Shown: positions 27,001 to 34,761, counted from the stretch's first letter. The stretch is DNA of 64,000 nt from JACVRM01 sp963839815 (GCA_963839815.1 CAWIWF010000006.1:186001-250000); one strand, 5' to 3'. The notes: a model not told the origin generated them from the letters alone. Translations and numbers: made by a program.

Positions 27001-28787
27001 GAGTCGAACTGGTTGTAGTCGATCTCCGGGTCGGCGATGGCGACCGCGTCGTAGACCAGCTTGCTGGTGTCCCCGCAGGCGCCGTCGATGCCGGCGCTGG
27101 TCGCCGTGAAGACCGGGAAGTCGCCGCCGTAGTACTCGGTATCGCCCGGCAGCTGGTACCAGCCGTCACGGATGCGGTCGGGATACAGCGGCGTGCCGTA
27201 GAGCTCCTCGGTGTTCCCCATGGACGCGCCGCGGCACGTCGGCTTGGTGACGTCGCGCTCGCTGAACGTGAAGCCTGGCTCGTAGTCGAACTTCGCCGAC
27301 GCGACGTTGGCCGAGGGCACCGTCCCGATCGGGAAGAGCTGCCCGTAGGACATCTCCTGATAGAGGTTGAACGTGGAGCCGGGGTAGTCCGGCGAGTTGA
27401 TCACCCGCGCCAGCTTCTCGCCGTTGCGGTGCGCCTTGTGCTTGCGGTCGCGGAAGTCGACCGGGATGACGGGGAACGGCTTGTCGCCGTAGCGGGCGGT
27501 CTCGTAGCCGCCAGCGGGCGGGATCACCTTCGGGCCGTGGCTCGCCGACGTGAGCGCCGCCGCCTGCCCGTCGTAGGTCATGCTCGCGACCGTCGACAGG
27601 TCCTTCCAGACGATGCGCGCGTCTTCGCTCGGCCGCTTGGCGCGTGCCTCGACGACCAGCGTTGCCGTGGTGCCGTCCGCGATCGAGGCGATCCGCCAGA
27701 CGATCGAGCCGGGCGACTGTGTCACCGTTCCGGCCCGGCGCAGCGCCTTGGCCGAGGTGAAGACCACGCCCGGCGGCGCCGGAACCGTCACCGAGACGGT
27801 GTCCTTCCACTCGTCGGTGAAGTTCTTGACGAACACGCGGAAGGGATACGCCTGCCCGGGCTTGACCCAGCCCGTCGACGAGACGAACGAGTTCTGGAGG
27901 AGCAGCGTCGGGGCGTCTGCCTGGATCGTGACCGGCCCGGCGCCTTCGCCCTGCCAGCGGCCGGAGGTGGACGGCGTTCCGCCCGCCCCGACGTAGGGGG
28001 TGGCGTCGTCGTACGCGGCCGTCGCGAGCACGCCGAGCTGCGTCCGGTAGTTGGTCTCCGGTCCGGGCTCCAGACCGGCGGTTGCCGAGGCCGGGAAGCT
28101 GGCCGTGAACTCGCCGTCGGCGTTGGCCGTCGCGGTGACGGCGCTCCCCAGCTGGGTACCCTCGGGCGTGCGCAACTTGAGCGTGACGGTGGCGGGCACG
28201 GGCGTGCGGTTGTCGACGCAGCAGGTCAGGCTGTCGAGCTGCTGCACCGTCCCCTTCAGGCCGACGGGCTCGCCGGGCTCGTAGTCGCTCGCCAGCGTCT
28301 CGACGCTCACCTCGAGCGGGTTGAGCACGAAGGTCGTTTGCGCGCTGCCCGTGTCCGGCGCGGCGACCGTGGCGCGGACGGTCATCGTGCCGGCCTGCCA
28401 GCTAGCCCTCGGGACGATCGTGAAGGACGCGACCCCGGTGGCGGAGGTGGTGACGCTCTGCGTGTCGACGACGGTGCCGTCGGCGTTGACGAACTCGACC
28501 TTCACGCTCTTGCCGGCGGCGACCGGCGTCAACGTGACGCGCCCGAAGCCGCAGTCCTGGCGGCGGAAGAGGGTCTTGGAGTAGCCGGCGAGGCCGCAGA
28601 CCGGCTGCGGCTGGATGTCCTCGCGCAGATCCCAGGCGCCGAGCGCAAAGGCCTGGCCCGTCGGCGCTGCGGACACTGCTCCGACGCCGAGGACTCCCAG
28701 CGGGAGCGCCGCCACGAGCGCGGCCACGAGCGCGAGCAGCGCGCGCCGCCCACGCCAGACAGAGGGAACTGCACGTACTCGGGCCAT
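24036..28787 (-). CDS. Secreted M6-family (immune inhibitor A-like) metalloprotease
   Basis: 1583-residue exported protease. Signal peptide (LLALVAALVAALPLGVLGVGAVSAAP), an N-terminal Ig-like/adhesion region (to ~450), then the M6 catalytic domain with zinc motif H719-E-Y-G-H-H-L-G-L-P-D. Near residue 1025 a recognisable immune-inhibitor A segment begins (FVADEYDLSGLAGQRGVVLR, then GWFIDDLVVKAGDEVIYS). A PKD domain (~1226-1306, YSWAFGDGG), a CARDB-like domain (~1307-1410) and a C-terminal carbohydrate-binding-like sandwich follow. It degrades extracellular protein. ATG at 28787 has GGAGA upstream; a TTGACA/TACTAT promoter and a CCACC/GGTGG palindrome lie ahead of it. The S8 protease and TrmB regulator next door make a secretome locus. 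Confidence 0.9.
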   Translation of the reverse strand: MARVRAVPSVWRGRRALLALVAALVAALPLGVLGVGAVSAAPTGQAFALGAWDLREDIQPQPVCGLAGYSKTLFRRQDCGFGRVTLTPVAAGKSVKVEFVNADGTVVDTQSVTTSATGVASFTIVPRASWQAGTMTVRATVAAPDTGSAQTTFVLNPLEVSVETLASDYEPGEPVGLKGTVQQLDSLTCCVDNRTPVPATVTLKLRTPEGTQLGSAVTATANADGEFTASFPASATAGLEPGPETNYRTQLGVLATAAYDDATPYVGAGGTPSTSGRWQGEGAGPVTIQADAPTLLLQNSFVSSTGWVKPGQAYPFRVFVKNFTDEWKDTVSVTVPAPPGVVFTSAKALRRAGTVTQSPGSIVWRIASIADGTTATLVVEARAKRPSEDARIVWKDLSTVASMTYDGQAAALTSASHGPKVIPPAGGYETARYGDKPFPVIPVDFRDRKHKAHRNGEKLARVINSPDYPGSTFNLYQEMSYGQLFPIGTVPSANVASAKFDYEPGFTFSERDVTKPTCRGASMGNTEELYGTPLYPDRIRDGWYQLPGDTEYYGGDFPVFTATSAGIDGACGDTSKLVYDAVAIADPEIDYNQFDSDKDGVVDFTMVVFAGCGGNGASQLSPVLCTEDPVPYDNPWPHSSSLENSWTDQSTGLSGYTSDDQLTDLEGTPQCWLDADRAEFADCAASGGTGVDELPVYVRVGPYNINPEDAMDHASVIAHEYGHHLGLPDFYSGYSAYGDLNLMASDYSQHMTIFGKQELGWVVPQVLQPGETVDVADWREIKGDTGTITWRTPSGTPYTLSAANGDQNIHNGQAYAAKLPRKLIIDPEKVASQASAPFVWWSGRGNDFGCSPKAGHNLDLRLPDLESVPEGTPVTLSFKSSWDIEWDYDYGFVLATTDGASYSSLASAKGYTTSKAVNPNNVACLNTYDNGITGTSGAAAAGPAQVAIDRAEGSTASGSPFVADEYDLSGLAGQRGVVLRFSYFTDPGLDRPGWFIDDLVVKAGDEVIYSSDFSTEDELNLFPGGCNEGMKVAAKCTDGWTRVKADQPSELDHAYYLELRDRSGFDFQGRGQSDRGTIDWDPGVFVEYTDEARGYGNNGSPSPPRQHYLDSQPTPKHDCGGSDFETDPDPEVLPPARCENASFTAAAGDNRFRDVGWVDNFGDKSSADGAWHFDYGCLTLDVLSMSGNTSNTETLPSDLTASARISAGAGCAAFEYWSGVVNAAPNAVASATPKTVAAGESVRFDAGGSFDDLDPADELGYSWAFGDGGTASGPTAEHAYATRGVYTATLTVTDSAGLVGTDTVDVTVLGPDLQVTRVTGENLKKAREGHKVWLTATVANAGPAAAAASLTRFVLDGTTTIGTVATPALAAGASADVSIPWDTHGVKGEHTIRAVADHAGAVAEEVEDNNGATLIVTVKGNKVQNGDFEQDTPSGAPAAWTSESTAAGTSSSTPDGGSGGSQGAQMHGTGGNAAFHGSPSWTSAPIAVTGGETYDLTAAVRTSGLSSAPSVGLTYLSATGQVLDTVRLLSAPLTTADAFAQLERAVAIPIGVAQVRVTLTAFAPTDLATAGTVTFDDIGLYAH

Positions 28788-28815
28788 CTGGGTCTCCTCC
28801 TCGTCCACGTAGACA

Positions 28816-28831
28816 CCACCGTTTAGGGTGG
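28816..28831. promoter_or_regulatory. CCACC-N6-GGTGG operator-like palindrome upstream of the M6 protease
   Basis: Lies between the predicted transcription start and the start codon. Read as CCAC-N8-GTGG it aligns with 30579-30594 upstream of the S8 protease, sharing the AGGGTGGCA edge, and with AGGGTG at the TrmB gene promoter. Confidence 0.5.
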
Positions 28832-28841
28832 CATTGCGTCG

Positions 28842-28871
28842 ATAGTAGACCACCACCAGAGAGGGTGTCAA
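28842..28871 (-). promoter_or_regulatory. SigA-type promoter of the M6 protease gene
   Basis: On the minus strand TTGACA (28871-28866) and TACTAT (28847-28842) are 18 bp apart, a near-consensus housekeeping promoter about 55 nt ahead of the ATG. Confidence 0.6.
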
Positions 28872-28971
28872 GGGTCGGCGCCCCCTCCGGACGGCGCGGG
28901 CACGGCGCACGTCACGCCTGGGATTCGGCGCAGCAGCGGGGTGCTGTGGCGCGGCGCACCGCCCCCAGGAC

Positions 28972-29003
28972 GCGACAAACCCGCCGGGCGGCGGGTTTGT
29001 CGC
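28972..29003. terminator. 14-bp hairpin between the two protease genes
   Basis: GCGACAAACCCGCC pairs perfectly with GGCGGGTTTGTCGC over a GGGC loop, 36 nt past the S8 protease stop. It probably ends the S8 transcript. The rest of 28872-29039 shows no gene. Confidence 0.75.
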
Positions 29004-29039
29004 TGGACGAGGAAGTGTCCGGGAGAAGCTGGTTGAGGC

Positions 29040-30518
29040 CTAGCCTCCGACGGCCCGCAGCGCGTCCACGCGGCCGTGGCCGAAGAGCGCGTCGTAGCCC
29101 GACAGCCCGATGTCGATCGCAGTCGACTGCATCTTCTTCTGCACGTCGTCGGGCTTCATGGCGACGTCGCCGTCAGAGCCGAGCTTGCCGTAGCGGCTCA
29201 CGATCAGGGCGGCGACACCAGCGGCGTGCGGCGAGGCCATCGACGTGCCATTCAGGTACGCGTACTGCGAGCCGGGCATCGTGGAGTACACGCCGGCCTT
29301 GCCGTCCGAGTGGTCGGACTGGTCGGTGGTGCCGGTGTTGCCGCCGGGCGCTGCGACGTCGATGACGCCGTAGCCGTAGCTCGAATAGCTCGCCTTCTGG
29401 TTGTCGGGACCGAGCGACGAGACCGTGATCACGCCGGGGCTCTCGGAGGGCACGACGCGGCAGCCGTCGTTCGCGGGACTCGCCAGGTCCGTGTTCGAGT
29501 TGCCCGCGGCAGCGACCGGTGTGACGCCCTGGCTGCGAGCGTAGGCGAGGGCCCGCTCGACCGCCTGAACGGTCGCCGAGTCGCTCGGGTTGCACTCCAC
29601 GAGCTGCTCGTCGTCGGCGTAGAAGCTCATGTTGACGACGTCGAGCTTGATGTCGCCGGCGTAGACGATGCCGTCGACGACGGCGCTCCACCAGCAGGCG
29701 TACGCCTGGCAGACCGTGACCGGAACGAGCGTCACGTCCGGTGCGACGCCGACGATCCCGACGCCGTTGGACTGCGCTGCGACCGTCCCGGCCACATGCG
29801 TGCCATGGAAGCTCGTGTCGGCGCAGGGCTGCGCGGTGGCCAGGCCGGGCGAGATCGAGAATCGCCCACGCTCGCAGTCGACATTCGACGTGCCGCCCAT
29901 CGTGCCGTCGTCGGTGAAGTCGATATGCGACCCGTCGACGCCGCTGTCGAGGATGCCGACGTCGACCGCGCGCCAGCCGGCCGTCTTGGCGTGCGCCTGG
30001 TCGGTGCGGATCATCTGCATGTCCCACTGCAGGTGCTCGTCCGGGTCGTCCTGCGTGTCCGGGTTCTTCTTGCCGCTGCTCGGCTTGCCCGCAGGCCGCT
30101 CGTCCTTCTGCTTCGCCGCCTTGTCCTTGCTGACACCGTCGATCACGGCATACCCGCCCGTGACTGCGTACTGCTGCACGAGCGTGGCGAAGTTCGCATT
30201 CGCCGACTCGGCGACGATGACGCCGATCTGCGTGCTGAGGTCGCTGACGACCTTCCCGCCCGCGGCCTCGACCGCATAGACGGCGTACTGGTGGGTGACG
30301 GCGTAGACCGCGTAGCTCGAGCCGACCGCATAGCCGTCCGTGACGGCGTAGTCGCCGGCGAGCGTGATCACATAGCGCTGGGTGTCAACCGCATAGTCGG
30401 TGCCGACCGCGTAGTCGGGGCCGACGGCGTAACCGCTCGCAGAGCTCGTCGTCATCGCGCCGAGCGCCACCGCGGCCACGAGAACGGCCAACATCAGGCG
30501 GTGGATACGAAACATCAA
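29040..30518 (-). CDS. Secreted subtilisin-family (S8) protease with YAV-repeat propeptide
   Basis: 492-residue exported serine protease. Catalytic triad: Asp191 (GILDSGVDGSH), His238 (FHGTHVAGT), Ser426 (NGTSMASPHAAG), all intact, with the oxyanion Asn in PVAAAGNSN. A signal peptide (residues 1-~28) precedes a propeptide (~29-130) in which the tripeptide Tyr-Ala-Val occurs about eleven times (GYAV, DYAV, SYAV, QYAV) among remnants of an inhibitor-I9 fold (RYVITLAG, EAAGGKVVSDLS). A Lys/Pro/Asp-rich linker follows. The YAV pattern is not one I know from I9 propeptides. The promoter and operator are at 30569-30597. Confidence 0.9.
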   Translation of the reverse strand: MMFRIHRLMLAVLVAAVALGAMTTSSASGYAVGPDYAVGTDYAVDTQRYVITLAGDYAVTDGYAVGSSYAVYAVTHQYAVYAVEAAGGKVVSDLSTQIGVIVAESANANFATLVQQYAVTGGYAVIDGVSKDKAAKQKDERPAGKPSSGKKNPDTQDDPDEHLQWDMQMIRTDQAHAKTAGWRAVDVGILDSGVDGSHIDFTDDGTMGGTSNVDCERGRFSISPGLATAQPCADTSFHGTHVAGTVAAQSNGVGIVGVAPDVTLVPVTVCQAYACWWSAVVDGIVYAGDIKLDVVNMSFYADDEQLVECNPSDSATVQAVERALAYARSQGVTPVAAAGNSNTDLASPANDGCRVVPSESPGVITVSSLGPDNQKASYSSYGYGVIDVAAPGGNTGTTDQSDHSDGKAGVYSTMPGSQYAYLNGTSMASPHAAGVAALIVSRYGKLGSDGDVAMKPDDVQKKMQSTAIDIGLSGYDALFGHGRVDALRAVGG

Positions 30519-30568
30519 AGTCCTCCTCGTCCGTGGTGGTGCGAGCGACTCCTACCCGCTCGGCCTGC

Positions 30569-30597
30569 ATTTAACACACCACTTTCCAGGGTGGCAA
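30569..30597 (-). promoter_or_regulatory. Promoter with CCAC-N8-GTGG in its spacer, S8 protease
   Basis: Minus-strand TTGCCA (30597-30592) and TTAAAT (30574-30569) with 17-bp spacing. The palindrome CCAC-N8-GTGG (30579-30594) lies across the -35 and spacer, where a bound repressor would block polymerase. Confidence 0.55.
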
Positions 30598-30766
30598 GAG
30601 TAGATTGACGTGAAGGAACGATACTTTCGGAGAAACAATCTGCAGAAAGCTCCGCAGCGGCGGGCTGGCTCTCGGCGCAGGTCGCCGCGCGGGACGCCGA
30701 TCCGGGCCCGGTGTCCTCGGCCGCGATCCCCGGCGCGGCCGCCGACCGAGCGCGCCGCGTCGCGGG

Positions 30767-31597
30767 CTACGCCGACTTGGCGACGGGGACGAGACGTTCG
30801 TGCGCCTCGTCGAAGTTGAGCCCGCGGTCCCAGACCGTGTCGAACGCGATCTTGAGCGTGCCTGCGAGCGACGGATGCTCGACGACGACCATGGTGAGCT
30901 CCGAGCCGCCCGCGACGGGATCCTCCATGCCGAACATGACGTAGCGCTCGTCGATGATCACGAGCTTGAGCGGCAACTCGGGGACGAAGCGCGCCTCCTC
31001 GCCCGCCTCGATGAAGCCGCGGACGCCCTCGATGGTGGCGGGGTCGTCGAAGATCGAGAACTCGTAGACGCTGCGCGCCGTGTGCGTCTGCGACACCTCG
31101 AGCCCCTTCTCCTCTTCCTGGGGCGGCGTTGCGTACGGCGGCTTGGTGAAGACGAGGATCTCGTGGTCGATGCTCTCCTGGAGCTCCTGGAAGCGCTCGT
31201 TGATCGCCCGCCGGTCGCGGAGCACCTCGATGTAGTCGAGCGGGTCGGTGACGCCCTGCCCCTCGCGGAACGCCGGCGCGAGCTGCTCGATCATGTCGTT
31301 GGCGCCGCGCTCGAGCTCTGCGAGCGTCTGCCGGTGGTCGGAGACGAGCCGCTGGATGGCGCTGTCGGGCGGCGAGGCCACGTACTTGACGACCTTGCCC
31401 GGCCGCGTGGAGGAGAGCCCTCGCTCGACGAGGCTCGCGAGCACGTCGTAGATCCGCTGCCGCGGCACGCCGGCGATGCGCGCCACCTCGGCTGCCGTGG
31501 ACGAGCCGCGCCGGATCAGGGCGAGGTACGCCTTGGCCTCGTACATGGTCAAGCCGAGGCGCGTGAGCTGCTCGACGTGGCGATCAGGAATAGACAT
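30767..31597 (-). CDS. TrmB-family transcriptional regulator
   Basis: 276-residue regulator. The N-terminal winged helix is of TrmB type (LGLTMYEAKAYLALIRRGSS, then EVARIAGVPRQRIYDVLASL and ERGLSSTRPGKVVKYVA). A short coiled coil (LVSDHRQTLAELERGAND) and a C-terminal phospholipase-D-like/effector region follow. Archaeal TrmB proteins respond to sugars; bacterial ones are poorly known. Downstream of it lie two secreted proteases whose promoters share a motif with its own promoter, so it likely controls them and itself. The promoter places the start of transcription at the ATG, giving a leaderless mRNA. Confidence 0.88.
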   Translation of the reverse strand: MSIPDRHVEQLTRLGLTMYEAKAYLALIRRGSSTAAEVARIAGVPRQRIYDVLASLVERGLSSTRPGKVVKYVASPPDSAIQRLVSDHRQTLAELERGANDMIEQLAPAFREGQGVTDPLDYIEVLRDRRAINERFQELQESIDHEILVFTKPPYATPPQEEEKGLEVSQTHTARSVYEFSIFDDPATIEGVRGFIEAGEEARFVPELPLKLVIIDERYVMFGMEDPVAGGSELTMVVVEHPSLAGTLKIAFDTVWDRGLNFDEAHERLVPVAKSA

Positions 31598-31604
31598 CGA
31601 GTGA

Positions 31605-31634
31605 ATCGTAGGGTGCCACCCGGACGAGTGTCAA
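31605..31634 (-). promoter_or_regulatory. Promoter of the TrmB-family gene with GGGTG-C-CACCC palindrome
   Basis: Minus-strand TTGACA (31634-31629) and TACGAT (31610-31605), 18 bp apart, with an 11-bp palindrome at 31611-31621 in the spacer. The -10 box ends 7 nt before the ATG, implying leaderless translation and probable autoregulation. Confidence 0.55.
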
Positions 31635-31749
31635 AACGTGTCCCTTCCCGACGGGTGCTCCGCGAGCAGGGATTTCGCCTGCGCGGCGGGCCTGTGGGCA
31701 CGTCCTGCGTCTCGGTCGCAGCTCTCGCCGTTCGCGGCCGCTGAGCCGC

Positions 31750-32325
31750 TCACGCCGGCGTTGCGTAGCCGCGTACGCCGTCGACGAGCAGCCCCCAGAA
31801 GGTGTCGGCGAGCGCATCGGTGTCGGCACCGGGTCGCAGCCAGGTGTACGCCCAGTTCGCGGCGGAGAGCAGCAACAGGGCCGCCGCCGGGTCGTCGAGG
31901 TCGGAGCGCAGCTCGCCGTGCTCGCGCCCCTCGCGGAAGAGCGCCCGGACGCGCTCCTCGTAGCGGCGGCGCTCGGCGAGGATCTCGTCGCGGCGCCCCC
32001 CTTCGAGGTAGCGCCACTCGCGTACGAATACCGTTGCGACGTCCAGTTGCTCGGCGACGACACGCAGGTGACCGCGCAGCGTCAGCCGGATCCGCTCGCT
32101 CGCCGGCGCGTCGTCCGGCAGGCCGTCGAGCACCGCGTGGAACGCACGGGCACCCTCGCTCATCGTCTCGTGCAGCAGCTCCTGCTTGGAGGCGATGTGG
32201 GCGTAGAGCGAGCCCTTCTGCACGCCCATCGCCTGGGCGAGATCGCCCACGGAGGTGCCGTGGAACCCCCGCTCGGCGAAGAGGCGGGCCGCCTGGCGGG
32301 CGAGCTCCGTGCGGCGCGTGGACAT
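31750..32325 (-). CDS. paaR: TetR-family regulator, probable PaaR
   Basis: 191-residue TetR protein: HTH in RLFAERGFHGTSVGDLAQAM, GVQKGSLYAHIASKQEL, and a ligand domain with TVFVREWRYLEGG typical of regulators of acyl-CoA catabolism. It is divergent from paaABCD with 42 nt between starts, where a TetR-like palindrome lies (32343-32352 core). By analogy with Gram-positive PaaR it should repress paa genes until phenylacetyl-CoA binds; that effector is inferred. Confidence 0.83.
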   Translation of the reverse strand: MSTRRTELARQAARLFAERGFHGTSVGDLAQAMGVQKGSLYAHIASKQELLHETMSEGARAFHAVLDGLPDDAPASERIRLTLRGHLRVVAEQLDVATVFVREWRYLEGGRRDEILAERRRYEERVRALFREGREHGELRSDLDDPAAALLLLSAANWAYTWLRPGADTDALADTFWGLLVDGVRGYATPA

Positions 32326-32337
32326 TGTACGATGCCT

Positions 32338-32360
32338 ACCCTAACGATCGTTCGGTTGGG
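32338..32360. promoter_or_regulatory. TetR-type operator in the paaR/paaA gap
   Basis: Perfect core AACGATCGTT (32343-32352) with imperfectly symmetric flanks (ACCCT on the left, CGGTTGGG on the right). It is the only palindrome in the 42-nt divergent gap, so one operator could control both genes. Confidence 0.6.
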
Positions 32361-32367
32361 AGGCACG

Positions 32368-33267
32368 ATGACGCCACGCGAGCAGCAGTTCCTCGAGTAC
32401 GTCCAGGGCGGCGGTCAGGTCGAGGCGCATGACTGGATGCCGGACGGGTACCGCGCCCGGCTGATCAAGTTCATCGAGATGCACGGGAACTCCGAGCTGA
32501 TGGGAGTCCTGCCCGAACGCGAGTGGATCCTCCGCGCGCCCACGCTGCAGCGCAAGCTCGCGCTCACGGCGAAGGTCCAGGACGAGGTCGGCCACGCACA
32601 ACTCATCTACCGGGTGGTCGAGGACCTCGGCAAGCCACGGGAGCAGTGCCTCGCCGATCTCGTCGCAGGCAAGAGCAAGTTCCACAACGTCTTCCACTAC
32701 CCGACAGAGACCTGGGGCGACGTGGGCGTGATCGCCTGGCTCGTGGACGCGGCCGCGATCATCTCTCAGAAGGCGCTGCTCAAGTGCTCGTACGCGCCGT
32801 ACGCCCGGATCATGAAGAAGATCTGCTGGGAGGAGTCGTTCCACATCCTCCACGGGCGCGACGTGATCCTGACCCTCATGAACGGCACCGAGAGCCAGCG
32901 CGAGCTCGTCCAGGAGGCGCTCGACCGCTGGTGGGGGCCGCTCATGCACTTCCACGGCAACCCGATCGAGCCCGCCGAGGATCCGATGGTGATCTGGCGG
33001 ATCAAGAGCCAGGGCAACGAGGAGGCCCGCCAGCAGTTCCTCGACGGCTACGTGCCGCAGATCTGGGAGCTCGGACTGACCGTTCCCGACCCGAAGCTGC
33101 GCAAGAACGAGGAGGGCGTCTGGGAGTACACGGAGCCCGACTGGGACGAGCTGCGAGCCGTCGTCACGGGTCACGGCCCGCGCACGGCGGAACGACTCGA
33201 GCTGCGACGGGTCACGAGCGCCGAGACGGACTGGGTCCGGCGGGTGGTGCTCGCGGAGGCCGCGTGA
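32368..33267 (+). CDS. paaA: Phenylacetyl-CoA epoxidase catalytic subunit PaaA
   Basis: 299-residue di-iron monooxygenase subunit that makes ring-1,2-epoxyphenylacetyl-CoA. The diiron ligands are in the two E-x-x-H-type segments (AKVQDEVGHAQLIYR and CWEESFHILHGRDV). Other conserved stretches are WMPDGYRARLIKFIEMHGNS and FHNVFHYPTETWGDVG. ATG at 32368 follows GGGAGG. Its stop overlaps paaB (GTGA). Confidence 0.95.
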   Translation: MTPREQQFLEYVQGGGQVEAHDWMPDGYRARLIKFIEMHGNSELMGVLPEREWILRAPTLQRKLALTAKVQDEVGHAQLIYRVVEDLGKPREQCLADLVAGKSKFHNVFHYPTETWGDVGVIAWLVDAAAIISQKALLKCSYAPYARIMKKICWEESFHILHGRDVILTLMNGTESQRELVQEALDRWWGPLMHFHGNPIEPAEDPMVIWRIKSQGNEEARQQFLDGYVPQIWELGLTVPDPKLRKNEEGVWEYTEPDWDELRAVVTGHGPRTAERLELRRVTSAETDWVRRVVLAEAA

Positions 33268-33563
33268 TCTACGAGGTGTTCAGGCAGGAGCGCAAGGGGC
33301 AGGCACTTCAGCACGCCGGCTCGATTGCCGCGCCCGACCAAGCCTTCGCGGAGTCCTACGCGCGCGAGCAGTACGGGCGGCGCGGCGAGTCGGTCGCGCT
33401 CTGGATCGTGCCGCGCGAGGCGATCGCGGAGATCGACGAGTTCGTGGACGAGCTCGAGCGGAACTACCACCGGGTCGACGGGTACTCGCTCAAGGCGAAG
33501 CTCAAGGAGGCGCGCGAGCGAGCCGGCACGGCTCCTGCTGCCGCCCCCGCCGAGGGGGGCTGA
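33264..33563 (+). CDS. paaB: Phenylacetyl-CoA epoxidase subunit PaaB
   Basis: 99-residue small subunit beginning VIYEVFRQERKGQALQHAGS, with QAFAESYAREQYGRRGES and a C-terminal tail rich in Ala/Pro. In the multicomponent enzyme PaaB bridges PaaAC heterodimers. GTG at 33264 overlaps the paaA stop, and the stop abuts the paaC start with no gap. Confidence 0.93.
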   Translation: MIYEVFRQERKGQALQHAGSIAAPDQAFAESYAREQYGRRGESVALWIVPREAIAEIDEFVDELERNYHRVDGYSLKAKLKEARERAGTAPAAAPAEGG

Positions 33564-34241
33564 GTGGACGCGCCGCTCCGCGAGACGCTGCTGCAGGTCG
33601 CCGACGACGAGCTCGTCCTCGGCTGGCGCAACTCCGAGTGGACCGGGATCGCCCCCGCGCTCGAGGAGGACGTGGCGTTCTCGTCGATCGCCCAGAACGA
33701 GATCGGCCACGCGCGTGCGCTCTACGGCCTGCTCGCCCGCGAGGAGGGCGGGGACGCGGACGAGCTCGCCCTCGACCGGCAGCCGGACGAGTACCGCTCG
33801 GCGCCGCTCGTGGAGCTGCAGCTCGTCCCCGACTGGGCGGCGTCGATCGCGCGTCACATCCTCTACGAGACCGCCGACGCGGCCCGGGTCGAGGCGCTGA
33901 CCCAGGTCGGCGACCCCGAGGTCGCGGGGCTGGCGGCCAAGATCCAGCGCGAGGAGGCCTACCACCTCATGCACGCAGAGATGTGGGCGGCGCGGCTGCT
34001 CGCCTCCCCCGACGGCAGCACGCGGCTGCGGGAGGCCGTCGAGCGACTCTGGCCGTACGCGCTCGGGATCCTGCGGCCAGAGCTCCATGAGGCCTGGCAT
34101 GAGCGTCTGCGGTCGTTGCTTCCCTGGCAGCTGCCGGAGGCCGAGCCCGTCGGCCGCGGTCAGCGACATCCCGACTTCGCCGGGCTCTGGGACGAGATGA
34201 CGTTGGTGCGGCGGAGCGAGCCGGCAGGCGTCGCATGGTGA
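33564..34241 (+). CDS. paaC: Phenylacetyl-CoA epoxidase structural subunit PaaC
   Basis: 225-residue ferritin-like partner of PaaA. LGWRNSEWTGIAPALEEDVA, SSIAQNEIGHARALYGLL and REEAYHLMHAEMW are the family landmarks. It stabilises the catalytic subunit and lacks the full diiron centre. It overlaps paaD by 7 nt. Confidence 0.94.
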   Translation: MDAPLRETLLQVADDELVLGWRNSEWTGIAPALEEDVAFSSIAQNEIGHARALYGLLAREEGGDADELALDRQPDEYRSAPLVELQLVPDWAASIARHILYETADAARVEALTQVGDPEVAGLAAKIQREEAYHLMHAEMWAARLLASPDGSTRLREAVERLWPYALGILRPELHEAWHERLRSLLPWQLPEAEPVGRGQRHPDFAGLWDEMTLVRRSEPAGVAW

Positions 34242-34720
34242 CGGCCGAGCAGGTTTGGTCGGCGCTCGCCGAGATCCCGGATCCGGAGATCCCGGTGATC
34301 TCGCTCGTCGACCTCGGCGTCATCCGTGACGTCGCCGTCGACGGTGAGCGTGTGCGCGTCGAGTTCACGCCGACATTCATGGGCTGCCCGGCCCTCGAGG
34401 TGATGCGCGACCGCATGGCCGCCTCGATCGCCGAGCTCGGCGCCGAGCCCGAGATCGACGTCGTGCTCGACGACTCGTGGTCGACCGACCGGATCTCCCC
34501 AGCGGGGCGCGAGAAACTGCGCGAAGCCGGGTTCGCGCCGCCCGCGCCGCGCCTGCCCGGGGGGCCGCAGCTCGTCCAGCTGCAAGGTGGCGGCTTCCGC
34601 TGTCCGTACTGCGGCTCGACCGCCACGCGGCTCGACAACATCTTCGGGCCGACTCCCTGCCGGTCGTTGCGCTACTGCACGAGCTGCCGCCAGCCGTACG
34701 AGCAGTTCAAGACCATCTAG
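34235..34720 (+). CDS. paaD: PaaD, MIP18/DUF59 protein with zinc ribbon
   Basis: 161-residue protein needed for maturation of the epoxidase, probably of the Fe-S reductase PaaE. The DUF59 part reads IPDPEIPVISLVDLGVIRDV and FTPTFMGCPA, and the C-terminus has the zinc/Fe pattern CPYC ... CRSLRYCTSC. It is the last paa gene in the run; paaE, normally next, is not found here. Confidence 0.93.
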   Translation: MVTAEQVWSALAEIPDPEIPVISLVDLGVIRDVAVDGERVRVEFTPTFMGCPALEVMRDRMAASIAELGAEPEIDVVLDDSWSTDRISPAGREKLREAGFAPPAPRLPGGPQLVQLQGGGFRCPYCGSTATRLDNIFGPTPCRSLRYCTSCRQPYEQFKTI

Positions 34721-34753
34721 GGCGCCCACACCGGCACATAGCGACTCTGCTAT

Positions 34754-34761
34754 GCTATAGC
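34754..34761. promoter_or_regulatory. GCTATAGC palindrome ahead of the HTH gene
   Basis: An 8-bp perfect palindrome inside a TATGCTATAG -10-like region, 10 nt before the ATG at 34771. The placement suits autorepression and a very short leader. Confidence 0.4.

Noticed and set aside
26358..28826. 822-codon open frame opposite the M6 protease
   Set aside because: It is an antisense shadow of a high-GC gene: Arg/Val/Asp-rich, no domain, and the minus strand has a signal peptide and the HEYGH zinc motif.
32324..32329. TACAAT on the minus strand as the -10 box of paaR
   Set aside because: It overlaps the ATG of paaR, so transcription would start inside the gene unless the start codon is further in; no matching -35 was seen.
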